Assembly: GCF_008831285.2 (NCBI RefSeq)
Contig: NC_045143.1
Location: 17,024,464 to 17,088,463 of the forward strand
Length of the DNA: 64,000 bases
Reading direction: 5' to 3'
Source: Nymphaea colorata
Lineage: Eukaryota > Streptophyta > Magnoliopsida > Nymphaeales > Nymphaeaceae
Positions 37,359-51,129 of this stretch are shown here, piece after piece. Every line of letters starts with the position of its first letter. Position 1 is the first letter of the stretch. The notes under the pieces were generated by a model. That model was not told the origin of the DNA, made no database searches, and worked only from the letters and a program-made list of their open reading frames with translations. The position numbers were made by a program, and so were the translations under genes.

Positions 37359-40300
37359 GGCAGCCCGGGTCCCACTGTTGTCCGTGGCCCCACCCCCCTC
37401 TCTCTCTGTCTCTCTCTAAAATCCACCGCGACTCTGCGTAGGACGGCCATTATCGAAGACGGGGGGGACTCCGGAGGAAAATGTTACCTTTTCTTGGCAC
37501 CTGCTAGTTTTCTTATCAAGGGACGGTTTAATCAGACCCTTTTACATTTTAATATTAACGATCATTTGAAATTGACGATGCTTTCGGGAAAAGATAATAT
37601 AATCATAATATAAAACCGACAAACGATATGATCACGATCAATGTTCTTGAAAATCATGGTACACATTCTCAAATATCGTTCTCTCATTTGCCGTTAGTCA
37701 GCTTAAGTAGATCCCCTTTTTCTTCTTTGACTCGGAAAAGACGACATTCGGGCTATGATGCTTTGGCTTGTGCAGAAGTCGATGATGATTTAAGCAAATC
37801 AAACCAGCAATGGACATCATCCCCATCATTGGCCCAACCAGCTGCGCCAAATCCATCGGAGCTGGATCCTTCTAGCTTTCCAAGCATCGATAGTCATATC
37901 TATGACTCAATGGACTTCAGGGAGCATTCCCAATCACCAGCAAACGTGGGCGATTTTGGCCTCTATGCATTTTCTATTCGATCTTCTTGAGAAACGCTGA
38001 AATTGATCTACAGTTCACTAGAAGGTTTCCAAGCTAGTATTTGGATTATCTCAAGTATGTGTACAAGCAGGGGGAAGGTAGAATCTTCTTATTAGGGGTC
38101 CAGCCAGAGGAGCTGGTGCCGAGGTCACTCTCTTAGCAAAACAAAACCAGGTAGGGGCCTCACGAACTCTTATAACTCGCCACAACAACTGGCTCTTGGA
38201 TGTAATATAAACTAAAGCTCTAGTTAAAATGCTGCCCACTTATTGAAACCCCTCGGAGCTAATGCTCAAGTTAGTGTGAAGTAGGTCCATTCCTTTGACG
38301 GGCCGACCCTTACTATAGATGGTGTCGACCATGTTAATTCTGCCCACAACGGAAATATTCATGTAATTCGAAGCATAGGAAAAAGGAAGAAAAACTGTTT
38401 TTCTTGACCATTCCAGCGGCACTTCTTTGACACAGTTGACGTGATAACTAATATCTAATCCAAGGCTGCTATAGCTTTCCAAAGTTCATTACTAAATATT
38501 ATATGTTCTCCTGAAAAATAGTTTTTCTGCATGCTTCTTTGTAAACGCACATTTTGATGTAAACTAATCCAACATCCCCAAAAAAACTTGATGGCCTGTT
38601 TCGCCATCAGGAGCCATCACTTCATCTACTAAAGACAGATGCTCTGCAATCACATATATAATTTCGTAAGGTGACGTTGAAATTCGCACGAACTCCGTAT
38701 CAGCCAATTACTTAACTAAAAGAAGATCCATAATTAGAAGATGCCAATGTTGGGAAGATCTTTGGAGTTTTGCTCATTCAAAAGCTAATGCATGAGTGAT
38801 TAAGCTTCTGAGTTGCGAAATTATAGCGCAATAGGGCCCATGCAAAGTGTAGGATTGACGTGGTCAAGCTGGAGCCTTAAGCCAGGAAGATAACGAGAGG
38901 GCGAGGTGCGGTCTCTCAACCGCAGCGTTTTCCAAACAATAATTGAACCGCACTATTTGGAGCTTCGTTTTGTCAACAAGTAGCGATGTGGGGAGGAGAA
39001 GTGATCCTAACTTCATTAACTCTATGGTTTCCAACTCTTCCTCACTATCTAAGTTGTAGAAAATATTGACAACTACATAATGCTTTCCACCTCCGACACG
39101 TTAGTATTTGAGTGAGAGAGAGACCTAACGAACAACGTTGTCCACTTGATTGATATTCACTATTGTTGGAGATAGAATCAGAAGATAAATAAATGTGGAA
39201 GTGATGAGAGAGAGAGAGAGCGGGCTATAATATGGTTGAGATTGAGATGGAGGATGATGTAGATAGGGGAGCTCATTTGGCCAATATGGCGGCAAATAAA
39301 AGTTATGATGGGCGTCCGGTCCCACTCTTGGCTCATGAAGAATTGGGGAGAAGAAACTCTTCTGCTGCTCTGATATTTCTCCTCGCTGCCAAACTGGAAA
39401 ATTAAAAGTAAGAGCACGAAACACTAACGCGTCAAGAAGCGAGGGCTCCAGATGGCCGGTTAGCTCCAGTAAACGACAACCACGTCAACATTTTTCCTTT
39501 TTGTCTTCCTCAACTGTGCAGATCGATTGTTCCTACTCAACCGAGATTGTCCACCAATCTATTTGAATATTGAAAACTGAAAGTATAATAAAGAAAAGAA
39601 ACAAACAGGGTCCAAACAGTTATTTTTCACTCTAAGAGATTGCATTTATGAAAAATAAAGGCACACCAACATAAATTAAGGTGGCACCACATGGTCCACC
39701 AAAAATATATATACAAACTATTGGATTGTTTATATCAAATCAATTAACTCAGTTGATTATACAAAAGTTTAGAGTTATTATCTCAAAATCACAATATTTA
39801 CTGTAAGAAAGGTCATCCCATTGGGTTCATAATTTGAATTTGGTTTTAAATAAATATATGATCGATAATAAGCATCAATACAATCAGTTAAATTTTCCTG
39901 TATGCACTGTATATCCATACATTTTGAAAGTGAATTCTTGACATATCATATTGCAGTTTGGATTCGATTGCAGTGAATTTAGATTCTCATCAGGAATTAG
40001 AAGTCAAATTGGACATTGTAGAGACTTTTTATCTCATTTCCATTCAAATCTGAACTTGAATCTGTAGGTGTACACTCGACTGTCGAAGTGTGGATCCAAA
40101 TCAAATGTGGTCTGTTGGTATCCCCACAGACCACTTAAGTCGGAGAAAAATGCTAAACCACTATGTGTGTGTGTGTGTGTGTGTCTTGCTTTATGAATTA
40201 ATTCTTTTGGAAAAACACACGAATCACATTGTACAACTCAATGAGCTTGCAATACAACTGGAGAGGGCCCAATCTATCAGACACTAGTAGCTGGTTAAAG

Positions 40301-43300
40301 TAAGTAGGAACCATGATTCCTTAGAGCAATATCTCTTGTCGCTATCCTCAACTGTCCTCTTCGATAGTCCCACATTGAGCTGTTAAATTCCCATTCCTCG
40401 TTGAGGACATCCACAGAACAGCCCTGCATCGTACATTCAATTCATTATTTTACTTAAGCAGAAATTACTGAGTGCTTATGCGTCCGATAAGCAGCTGAAC
40501 ATTCCAGGCTACATCTCCTTGAACACCAGTCCTCCTAAGTTCAGCTAATTAATGCATCTTCAAAAGGTGTGTTGGTTCTCTCCCACATTCCATTGATCCT
40601 GTCCACTCCCCTTGTAATTGAAAACAAACGCAAATCTATGTATTTATTAGCAAAATCCGATCTCTTAAGATATCTACATGTTTAGACTCTACCTTGTGCT
40701 TATGCCTCGTCAATTATTTGTCTTGAAAAGAAGCACCCTGGTGTTTCGTATATATTACATTTGATATTGGATAACCAGATCAGCTCAGCTACGCAAAAAA
40801 CATCTCTAGGGCCCAGGCTTTTATAAAGATCGAAAACGATCAACCCTGAATCCAATATATATATGAATGTTGACGTCAATGACAATTAGTAGACAATTGA
40901 GCCCTTTGGGTTGAACGGATGCGAACCAAAGTTATTGAATCTTGCCATGTTGAGAACGTCTGCAGTGTCGAATCTTATGAAAAAAACCGCGATCATTTAG
41001 TTTCTTGGCTGTTCGGATTCGGACAATTCCTAACTATAGGTCAACTTCTGTAATCTGTATGATCATAATTTGATCAATGCATGACATGCATCAGACATAC
41101 CCATATGCTTTTCGGGATCAAGGAAGATATATGCTGCTTATAGTTCCTCAAAACTTGATCTTAGAAGATTAGGGCATCTTAACTAAATTCCTTCAATCCA
41201 AGCCATGGATGATGGATGTTCGTTGCTTCCTGTTTTCTTTTACGGGGAAATTTTTTAGTGGTATACTGGGTTCCGGCAGATCCTTAGCAGATCTCTGCCA
41301 ATAAATGAACCTTCATATCAATCTTCTGACAGTGCCAAGCCAATGGTCTCCGGAATCCTTTATGTACGTTTCAGTAGTAACATCCCATCAGAGGAATCTG
41401 CACGCATCTTATAAAAATGATAAATGCTAATCTGCTTTTTCCATTGCAAAAAGCGAAGTCTCTTTTCTCTGTTCTTGTTCACCCAAGCGTGACTCCTTTT
41501 TAAGGGCCAGAAAGAATCCATCAGAGCCGATGACGTCCTGCATTTCCGATGAGTGCCATAAAAGTACTTGTCTTAAAGCTACTGCGTTTATTTAGACTTT
41601 CCTTCTGCCACTTTCACAATCCAGGATTTAAAGTATGAATATCTCTTACCAATTTTCTTTTAAGTCGGTGGGAATGGCATTGTGTTAGGCGCCTTGTGGG
41701 CGATAAGCCAGTGCCGCACGACTTCACCCGTATCCTCCAACTCTGCTCATGAAACCCCCCCACTTTTACTTTCCAAAGTTCAACCTCGAGTACGAAATGT
41801 ATCTACTAAGAATGAGAATCTTCCTGGATCAGTGCAACTGTCATGAATCGACCAGAAACATACCAAACTGCATTCAGTGTATACTCTTCGAAAAATTCGA
41901 AGAAAAACATATCAAAGTGCAGTGCATACTCTGCTAAAGTTTTGGACAGTAGTAGTAGCTCTGGTACAACGGCAGGGAAAGACCAGCTAGTCAGGTCCCC
42001 AACTTGTACTCTTCCACCAGCACTTACCATGTAGGTGTCCAAGACCTAGTAGCAGCTAGCTAGCTCGGTTCACCTAAGAGTCTAGCTTGGTCCCAAAGCA
42101 CCATCTTGGCCGAGAAAGATGAGTCAGAGTCCTGCCAGTTTGCAGAAGTAACCAAGAGGAGCCACAGGAGGCCATTGATTCATTCATTAATGCCTTTTTT
42201 GGCTCATTACGTGAGACAACAAACTCTGGGCAGGTGAACTTTTGCAGCTACCACTTTCTACCGCCGGCACACAAGTTCATCAGTTAGCAGCCTTCGAATT
42301 GTCTCCGCCTCGAATGGAGGTCAGAGACGAAGACCAGACCTTTAAGGTAAATATTTATCGGCATTTTTTGTGCAATCTAACCATGTGACTGATATGATCT
42401 TGAAAGTGAATGTATCAAGTCAATCCTTTTCAAGCTTTATATATGCTGTTTAAACATTAAAAGATTGGTTGGCTCTTACAGCATCAATTTTTTAATAGTA
42501 GAAAAATTAATAATTTTCATAATTAAAAAATGGTTTGTTCTAAATCAATATTTATAAGCACGTAAGCGTGCTTCCTGTATTTTGTTTAAAAAAGTTTTTA
42601 ACAAAAGTTCAGATAGTCTGGTCTTTGTCTCTGACCTAAATAATGGTTGTGCACAATCTTACCAGATTATGACAGGCGAAGACAATATCAAACTACACTT
42701 GAACTCGTTTAACTTGTCAATCTTGTTTTCGAAAGCTAAGTGACGAAGGCACTCGCTAATCACCAAACTGGAATTGGCTGCACATGTTTGTGAAAAGGAT
42801 AAAGTTGGTGGGGAAGATGAAGAAAGAAGGAATAGGGAGCAATGATCGATTTTATCTCACATTGATGTTACAGAACAAGAAGGCAGTGACAATAACTAGA
42901 AGGGGAATTAATGACATCACATCTTGCTTTGGCGTACCACTATTCTCTTTTCGTGAGGCTGGTGTTCAACAGCCCGGCTATGTGAAAATGATTATAAATA
43001 GCGCAATACAGGAGAATGGAATCTGTCGAGGACCACTTAGAGCTGACCCAAAAGCTTAATTATAATGTGCATATTCGTTAATAAGGAACATATGTTATTG
43101 AGCGCAATAAGATCGTGGGTGGCATAATTTGCTCATGGACGCCAAAGCTTAGAAATTCCCAACATTTTTTTTTTTTACATCATGGTTGGTACAGCTGGAT
43201 CTGATCCACATTATTGATCAAAGCCATTAGATACGCCTGTTTTTATCGATATACTGAGGAACATTCCACTGATTGAATTCTTCCGACTGAAAAACCAGAA

Positions 43301-46300
43301 ACTTAACTGTGATCAGTACACTGGGGCTATAAATCCACTTGTCACGCTTTAAAAATTGCGTGTTAGTTAATGCCCGTATGAGATTCTTGTTAAATGGTAA
43401 TCATATTTAATCGTTTAAATTAAACAAAAAGAAAAGAAACTTGTGACTATACTTCCCAGGATGGTGTAGCAATTTTCTACGTTGGATCTGTTTCTACTCC
43501 GTTAATTTGGTCGGCGGATTCCCAAAGGATGATTCAAAGAGGTGCGTCCCAGGAATCGAACTTCTCACAGCTTTTTATCTTGAAGGTCCCAACAGAGTGC
43601 CAACAAATTAAGAAGCTCTAGCAAATAGTACTTCAACTTGCAGCCTTCACAGGCATGCAGACATTCAGAAGACATGAAAACCAGCAATTTTTCACGCTTT
43701 GCTTCTATATATATGACAGAGAATGTTCTTCACGGGCTCAACTTGCCAGGAGGTTGGTTCGTCCACATTACCAGGATCCTGGAGCCCTTTTTATCTCCTC
43801 TAGCTTCTTTTCCTGATACTTCAGTCCAGGCCATACAGGAATTTTGTGCAATTCATTCTGATTTCATTAAACTCATTAAGTTAAATCGCATTTAGATGGA
43901 AGTTCGTATTAGGCCCCCATTAATTGTAAGATGAGGGCCGAAGATGCAGTCTTGCAAGAGCTCCCAATTATATATTGTTTAAAAATTACTTATCCGAGAG
44001 CAGAGATATACCCCATTTGCAAGTTCTTGGTACACGACCAAGATTGTTGAGTAAGAGGTTAGAAAGTATCCGCATTTTTATGGCATGTGCAGGTCTTTTT
44101 GGTTCACGATTATAATCCTTCCTTGAATGGCATGCCATGTTTATTCATCGACGATTGCCTGTTGCGAGAGGGGACCTCATACGACACATGTACAGAAAGA
44201 ACAGCCACATACAGATATAAGTAAAAGAATAAACAGAAGAAAATTACATCACAGAGATCATTAAGAAAATCTCCAACATTCTCAGGAAGGTCTTACCAGC
44301 ACCACTTCTAATTTTGTTCATGTTTGGTTTTTGGATTTTGGATCTGCCCATGATGAGCAGGATCCAGGCCTATTTAAGGAAAGAAGAGCGGTTACACTTA
44401 GCAACCGCCTTCTTCCCCACTATAAGGCGTGCGTACATGAACATACAAAAAGAGTGTTGAGTGGATGGGAGAAAAAGGGACTGTTTTGTGGAAATAGGGG
44501 TTCTCATTTTGTGACGTCGTTTTCCTTATTGGGACTTTGGACATGCAGTCGATCTTGGAAAAGCGCCAGAGTAAGTATCCACCATTATGTTGCCTTCAGT
44601 TGGAAGTCAACCAATGTTTGAAGTTTGCAGCGGCACCAAGTGATTCCTTGTCCGATTATTATCTTTCAATCCACAAACTGAAGATACCCAAGACCCTGGA
44701 GAAACTTCCATCTTCCTGCTACTACACAATGAATTACGACTACCTCTGTGGCTCCTCTGGGAATCAACATCGAGTTCTGAATCTCAGTTCTGGGAACAAT
44801 AATAATCCGTGTTTACTTCGCGGTCGGAATATTATGATGGATGCTCAAACCGGGGATCTTGGATTCTTTGGCCTTCTTCAACTAGCTTGAGGGGTTTCTT
44901 GGTCCAACTTCGCGTACTCGGGAATTCTTTCATATTCATCAATATTGGCCTTGTTTGATAGTACTTTTCCCTTCTTAACTTCTTGCCTTTAAGCATTTGT
45001 CGAATTAATGCCTCTTCCCTTTGCATTCAACCATGACAAATAGGTCAGGTCCCCTGTGAAGTTGACAGAAACAGCCATCCATGTGGAAGAAACACTTTCG
45101 CCCTTTTCTCTAGGATTCTTTTGGATAGGAAAGAGTGTTGCTGGGAAGATTTAATTTAGCAACATGAACCAACTTTGTGGAATTTATTGCAAATGATTCT
45201 ATATATCAGTCCCAAATTTTTTCACCGTCATCACATACCAGTCCTCCTGTCAAAAAGAGCCAAAATAAACTAGAGTTATATGTTTTACCAATGACCATGC
45301 CCAAACAAACATAGATGAAGTTTTGTTATAGCAGTATTTCTCCAAGAAAATGGACGCAGCCCCAGTTATTCTGAACTCCCGAACATAAAATTTAAGAATT
45401 GAGACAAGGTGAATGAGTTCTCTGTATGTGTTCAAAAAATTTATGGATCAGTCTGAATAGAATCGCTATGTTTGTCGATATGTATCACATTATCCGAATG
45501 TTTCGATTACAAAGCGTGGTCCTTATTTGTTGCCTTGGTTCTTCGAATTTGGTTAATCTAGGCAAAAGGGAATATGATTTTTTCCTGTTCCTATAGTTTT
45601 AGAGGTGAAATTATGTTGACATCGTTAGCTTTTGAGCTTCAACCTGAGGCTATTTGATTCCTTAGATAGCATGCCAAGTAATTTTAAAATCGTTACCTTA
45701 TTTGAACAAAGATTTTTTATTACCTTCATCACAAATCATCAAATTGCTTGGTACTCGTATATACAGGTAAATGGGCATGGTTGATGGTTTGAAGGTCCAT
45801 GATCCATGAGTCTGCTTTGGTTTGAACAATGAAGAAGCACGTGATGAAGCCCTCCTGGGTCCCATGTGGATGAGTGCGGGTGACGGAGACAGACGTGTGG
45901 AGCTTCTTCAATAACCTTGACGACGAAAATGACAGGCCTTCCATCATCATTCATTTCCCATTCAATGGAAAATGACAAAAGACTTGTCATCTTCCATTCT
46001 TTCACCTTTTCTTTTGTTTTTCCAATCGTTGTTCCTTTCTCAAGCCAATCGAAGATCAAATCACACAAACGTCGCTCTCTACGGTAGTATCTTTTAACAA
46101 AAATCTTCCTCCAATATTTTGAAGTTATAGGAACATCAACATGCAATATGCAAAAACATCACCCAAAACAGCGAAAATATTAATTTTAAAAGTCGAAGGT
46201 GATATAAACAATTGGCAATTTGGTGGTGAAAACAGAAAATTTTCAATTGTAATTCCTCGGCTTTTGTGCAATTACATTGAACTTGTTCTTGGTGGAATGC

Positions 46301-47375
46301 GGGTCGAACCCCCCAGTTCCTTCCCCCTCTCTTGGTTTCAGCAGCTTCTATATATCCTCGCGTTCACACCGAGATCAGGTGCAACGCAATTGTACAATCC
46401 GAGCTCTGAGCATAAGAATATGGCGTACAAGATGAGTTAGATGCACGTGCACGTTTTCTAAACACCACAAATTTGACGATCTAAAGTTTTTTTGAGATTT
46501 TGGAGGCGTTAGCATAGAATAATTTTGCCTAAACAGCCCAATCAATCTAAATATGGATGGGTAACTTTAAGCATGGGAGTTGCCAAATGAAAAAAGTTGT
46601 AAGTACGAAGAGCAGATCCCACTTGTATAATTGAAAGTTTTTTCATATAGTTGATTTAAGCATATGTAGCTTCGAACACGATTACACATCCTTACCACTC
46701 CCTCCCGGTGTCTTTGAGTTTACGCCTGCTCCGAAACTCATATTTTGTGATTACATTAATCCAATCAAACGATAAAGGAATTCATCATCCTAATCTAGTA
46801 AATAGATCAAGCATAACAATTATTGAACCTGCACATAACTATTGATTTAGTTTTGATGCACAAGCATGAATTCTAAAGGTGCAAATTTGAAATGCTAGAA
46901 CCACCGGGCCAGAAGATGCAAGCAACACATCTCTTTGAACCTCCTGCCGTCTACAAGAAAAGAAATTTTTACATCGAAATGACAGAGATCGTTCTTTAGA
47001 CCGACTGCTGCAGATGACCAACTACCATTATTTGCTTTCCGAAAGGCACCATAAATGATGTACAAAAGGAGAGACTTATGTATCCCAGTTGACCCCCCAA
47101 AAGGAAGAAAGAAAAAAACCCATCATTCTTCAGCCACATAAGCTATAGAAGTCAAAAAAACTCCTCCAGAAAACAACAAAGTGAATGCTATCCCACATAA
47201 AGAAACTAAAACCAAAGAGACAAACCAAAAGAAAACAAAGGAAAATGGATTACAAAATACTATTCGCTATGCAACCCTTTTATGGTGCGGTCGTATTTTC
47301 AACCATAGGCTTTGAATTGCAACAAGACGAGCGTATTATCATACAATATACAGAACAGAGAGAGAGGGAGACAAT
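37359..47375. other. long non-coding stretch up to the trihelix gene
   Basis: No recognisable gene in about 10 kb. A 120-codon frame at 37628-37990 and frames at 43638, 44537 and 45739 were read and show no family motif. Near 42315 a short ATG frame ends in a good donor (AAG|GTAAAT), but no second exon was found. The last few hundred bases are the likely 3'UTR of the minus-strand trihelix gene. Confidence 0.45.
40163..40184. repeat. TG dinucleotide microsatellite
   Basis: A run of about 11 TG units in non-coding DNA. Confidence 0.9.
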
Positions 47376-48773
47376 TCATCCTGTAATGGAGGAAGGTTCT
47401 GATCTCTTGATCATGCCATCAATCTCAACCTCCTTCTGTCTCAGCACCAGCAGCATCCGTTCGTTATCAAGCCTCATCCTCTCGTTCTCCAGTTTCATCC
47501 TCTGTAGTTCCCTCTCTTTTTTCCTGCTGAACTTCTGCCACTTGAACCTCTGCTTCTCTAGCTCGAACGCCTGGCTTTGGAAACGCACCTTCTCCTCCTC
47601 CAGCAGCAGAGACCGGCTTCGAATCCACTGCCTCCGCTCCCACACCGTCTTCCCTGCATCCTGCAGTTCGCTCGCCAACTCAGAGTTCAGCTGGTGCAGC
47701 ATCGTCGACAAAGATGAAACACTGCCATTACCACTACTCCTGCGTAGCCTCTTCGCCGACGCTCTTTTCTCCTCTCCTCCGGCTTCATTTTCATAGCCAT
47801 CGCCACCATCGTCTTCCTCTTCGTCCTCCTCCTCGTCGTCATCTTCACCATCATCATCGTCATGCTCATTCTCATCTTCAGCCTCTTTATGAATTGGGAC
47901 CATATCTTGATTGAAGCAGGGTGGGTTCTGAGGCCTGGACAGCTGCTGCTGCTGAAGTTGCTGAACTATGGCAGGGGCGTCGGCTTCACAAGGGTGGTGG
48001 CCATCGGTGCAGCTGCTGTGGTAGGCACACATCTCCTTGAAGAAGAGATGCTTGGAATTGAGGAGCTTCCTCACCTCTTCCTTCATTTTTGGTGAGATAT
48101 GGTCCATGGTTTCCAGAAGGCTCTGGTTCTCCACCACCCTGCAAGCCGTCCCCTTCCCAAGGATGTCGTTCACCCGCTTGTACCTCTTGTTGAGGTCGTT
48201 GAACTTATCCTCGCATTGTTGCGGGGATACATAGTACCCTCTGTCCAGCATCGCCTTCGACACGGACTTCCACTTCCCCTTCTTCTGCAACATCCCGCCG
48301 CCACTACCACCGGGCTTTTTCTTATCGCCGGTGCCGGAATCCAAACCGGCGGCATCGTCGCCGACGAAGAAAACAACCATGATGAGCAACCTGACCATGT
48401 CATCGGTCCACTTCATCCTCTGCCACGGGGACGCCTTCTTCACAGCCCGCCCATCGCCAGGGCCCCCGTTGCCGTCTTCGGCGATGTAGCCGCTTGCGGT
48501 CTCCTCCTCATCGCTGAAGGACATCTGCTGCTTGCCGGCGGCGGTGGCCTTGGTGGTCATGGGCATCCCGTAGGGATGCTTCTGCTGCGGCTGCGGCTGC
48601 TGAGGATGATGGTGGCTTGTGTTGGCGTCGTGGACGAGGGAAGAGGCGAAGGAGGACAACTGCTGCTGCTGGAGATGGTGGTGCTGCTGCTGATGGGGGG
48701 GCACCTCTAGTCCTAGCATTCCTGATCCCATCCCAGGGAGCATAGAACCTGGCATCCCCCCATTGCTTTCCAT
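47376..48773 (-). CDS. trihelix transcription factor, GT-gamma type
   Basis: Intronless, 465 residues. Residues 25-70 are rich in Gln and His. The trihelix DNA-binding domain spans about 116-205, opening with WQRMKWTDDMVRLLI and continuing through KGKWKSVSKAM and QQCEDKFNDLNKRYKRV. The segment after it (about 213-255, including KLLNSKHLFFKEMCAYHSSC) is the hallmark of the GT-gamma clade, which includes Arabidopsis HRA1 (At3g10040) and At1g21200. A strongly acidic tract follows (298-335), then a basic KRLRR (341-345) and a long charged helix likely to form a coiled coil (376-455). Clade members act in the nucleus; HRA1 tempers the hypoxia response and rice GT-gamma genes respond to salt. Which member this is cannot be told from sequence alone. 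The start is the first ATG of the open frame, followed by the MPGSMLPGMGSGM motif. Confidence 0.93.
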   Translation of the reverse strand: MESNGGMPGSMLPGMGSGMLGLEVPPHQQQHHHLQQQQLSSFASSLVHDANTSHHHPQQPQPQQKHPYGMPMTTKATAAGKQQMSFSDEEETASGYIAEDGNGGPGDGRAVKKASPWQRMKWTDDMVRLLIMVVFFVGDDAAGLDSGTGDKKKPGGSGGGMLQKKGKWKSVSKAMLDRGYYVSPQQCEDKFNDLNKRYKRVNDILGKGTACRVVENQSLLETMDHISPKMKEEVRKLLNSKHLFFKEMCAYHSSCTDGHHPCEADAPAIVQQLQQQQLSRPQNPPCFNQDMVPIHKEAEDENEHDDDDGEDDDEEEDEEEDDGGDGYENEAGGEEKRASAKRLRRSSGNGSVSSLSTMLHQLNSELASELQDAGKTVWERRQWIRSRSLLLEEEKVRFQSQAFELEKQRFKWQKFSRKKERELQRMKLENERMRLDNERMLLVLRQKEVEIDGMIKRSEPSSITG

Positions 48774-49193
48774 TCCTTCTTCCCTCTTTTTCTTCTTCTT
48801 TTGCCTGCCTACCCAAAATTTAGTCTTCCTTTACATGTACACCTTCATTAGGAACAAAGGCGCCACAGATTTCCACAACCCAGATGTTTCTCAGTCGTGG
48901 AGATATGGATGATGGTGACGGTGTTGCTTCTTCTATTATTGAACTTGGAGAGAAAAGAGAGAGGTCAGTACACTTACATGCTAGCTGCTTCTTTTCATTC
49001 TTTCAGTATGTAGAAATGGCTCCTCCTTCTCTGTACGGAGTTCAAATCTCCTGCGGAGAGAGAGACTATGTAGGAGGAGGGTGGATGATGTCCTTGAGAA
49101 ATTCGTCCAAGAAGGGAGACGCATGAGTCGATTTCATGTCCTCCGATCAGAAAAGGAGGAAACAAAAAGCAACTGGATTTGTGCCAAACCACT
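48774..49193 (-). other. 5' leader of the trihelix gene
   Basis: About 420 bases between the start codon and the TATA candidate, CT/GA-rich. It may hold upstream open frames or a 5'UTR intron. No separate gene was seen. Confidence 0.4.
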
Positions 49194-49200
49194 CTTTATA
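49194..49200 (-). promoter_or_regulatory. TATA box candidate for the trihelix gene
   Basis: On the minus strand the sequence reads TATAAAG. It lies 421 bases before the start codon, implying a long leader. It is the best TATA match between the gene and the GA repeat. Confidence 0.4.
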
Positions 49201-49394
49201 TGAAAGCAGCGATAGGAGAAAGAGGGCACGGCAATGGTGGTGCCGTACACGCTCAAAGGCTAAAGCCATGAATGTTTCCCTGCACTTTAAGAGAGAGAAT
49301 GAGAGAGAACATGCTGTTTTGTGCCTGCCCATTGTTTTCTGCTCGGGGCCCCAGTACACAGAAATAACACAAAACTGCTGCAAGCAAAACCAGA

Positions 49395-49397
<3 letters not shown>

Positions 49398-49429
<32 letters not shown>
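49398..49429. repeat. CT/GA repeat upstream of the trihelix gene
   Basis: Sixteen CT units in a row (GA on the coding strand of the trihelix gene), about 625 bases before its start. GA repeats of this kind are binding sites for plant BPC/GAGA-binding proteins, so a regulatory role is possible, but it may be only a microsatellite. Confidence 0.85.
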
Positions 49430-49430
<1 letters not shown>

Positions 49431-50662
49431 AGACAGGCCATTCCATTGGTGGGTTTTGTCCATGGCCGACTCCTACGGTACCACCGCCATTCCCCCACCC
49501 AAATTTTTCTCCGGCAACCCGCAGGCTACCACGCTCGTGGTTTCTGAGTATGCAAACTTTAGTTTTGGACCCGAAACCCAAACAGATCTTACCCGTCGCA
49601 AGTTCCAGGTACCTTCGAGTTCAAAATCCGAGACAAAAGCCGGATCTGATCTCTGTCAGATCTGAATTTGGTTCCAAACTTCAAGTCTGAATTCGAATCC
49701 TAATCCCCAAATGGTAGACCCGATTCAAGTTCGAACAGTTAACCTTCCCACCTCCCCCTGTTTTCTTAATCCAACGTAATTGACAGAAGACCGATAATTA
49801 AAGACGACTTTGGGTAAAGCCGTGCCACGCACATAATGCTGATGTAATGTGCTGATAATATCATATTAATACTCAACCAACCATTCTCATACTATAGTTT
49901 CTTTTACATATCATATGAATAGCAGTCCACGTCTTCTTCCTTATATTAAGATCTCGTTGGCGTGTGGAGCGCCGATTCTTGGGGTTGAACCTTGTGATTT
50001 GAGTGGCGTTCCCCATCAAGATAATGATTCTCCTTTAGACCTACTTTACTTTGCATATAATACATACAGACATATATGTATAGTATAGATTTTTTTTATT
50101 TAATAAAATGTATTGAAGCAACTACGTGTGGGGGCTTAAGTGAGCCCACAATCTACGTCTCCGGCCAAGTCAACCTAGTTCAGGATCGTGCAGCTTTTGT
50201 TGCTTCCGTATTAAATTTTAATCTCAGCCAACACCCGTGTGGATGTGCGGAGCCCGACCATCGACGCCCACAGCACCATAAGAACTTAAACTTGTAATTG
50301 TCATGACAGATTCCCCAGGGGATTTTGTTTTTTTGGGGATATTTTTATTTAAAAACCCAGTTTAAAATAAATTTAACGTGTACGTGCGAAGAAACCAAAA
50401 GGAGAGCTTCGCAGCGGGCTTTTATTTAAAACGTATATGTGTCTGTCCCGATATTTTCACTAAAATAAACCGTCATTCAATGAGTCCCAATTTTACAAGT
50501 AATTGTTTTGCTTTTGTTGTTTATTCTTGGGTGACCCATTTTAATCTCACCCGTTCCTCATTTTGGACCTTCAATGACACCCTCACTCATCTTACTTAGT
50601 TTTGTCAAAATAGGTTTTCATAAACTTAGATTTCTTAATGAGTTCTATTTTTCTTTTTTTTT
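49430..50662. other. non-coding stretch
   Basis: A 67-codon plus-strand frame opening at 49462 (MADSYGTTAIPPPKFF) lies directly beyond the CT repeat. It has no recognisable family and no partner exon, so it is not called. The rest is AT-rich with no recognised feature. Confidence 0.4.
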
Positions 50663-50875
50663 GGTGGCACTCAAAACTTAGTTTTTAAACAATGTAATGG
50701 GAGACCAGGTTTTTAATTCCCTTTTACAAAACCACGTTTTGTCAAAAACCAAATTTTCCTCCAACTCAATTTTGATGGTACCCAAGTACTCAAAAAACAG
50801 GATTTTGGAGGTAAACAGGATTTTACCTTCAAAATCTCGTTTTTGGGTGTCATCCAAACACCCCCTTAAAGGTTA
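50663..50875. mobile_element. Tourist-like MITE (copy 3)
   Basis: The right end GGGTGTCATCCAAACACCCCC is almost the same as in the copy at 11068 and is followed by TTA. The left end (GGTGGCACTCAAAACTTAG) is degenerate. The interior is made of GGTTTT/AAAACC-type tracts like the other copies. Confidence 0.45.
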
Positions 50876-51129
50876 ATGTCTTTTAGTCTTAAAAAATGTG
50901 AAATATTTTTTTACATTAGGACTCCCAAATTAAAAAATGTTGGTTGTGTTAAAAAAGGAGAATGTGTTTGTGACGGGCTGATCCTTCTACTCGCTTGGCC
51001 GGGCCATTATTCTTTTATTTAATCTGGCTAGGTTATTGATTGACTTATTGGCGTCAATTAAGAGATAAAAACAAGAACAAGCTCCGTCTAGTAATCAATT
51101 GAAAATTTAAAGCTGCGATACTTCCTTTT

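Noticed and set aside
42315-42348. Short ATG frame MEVRDEDQTFK ending in a good donor AAG|GTAAAT
   Set aside because: No downstream exon continuing in frame was found, so it is not evidence enough for a gene.
43541-43575. tRNA-like T-arm (GTTCGATTCCTGGGACGCACC on the minus strand)
   Set aside because: No matching 5' acceptor strand, D-arm or anticodon arm lies at the required distance.
45739-46146. 135-codon minus-strand frame
   Set aside because: No recognisable domain or homologous motif. The length is possible by chance in a stretch this long.
49462-49665. 67-codon plus-strand frame beginning MADSYGTT after the CT repeat
   Set aside because: It has a plausible start context, but no recognisable family, no splice partner, and overlapping frames on both strands in a GC-rich patch.
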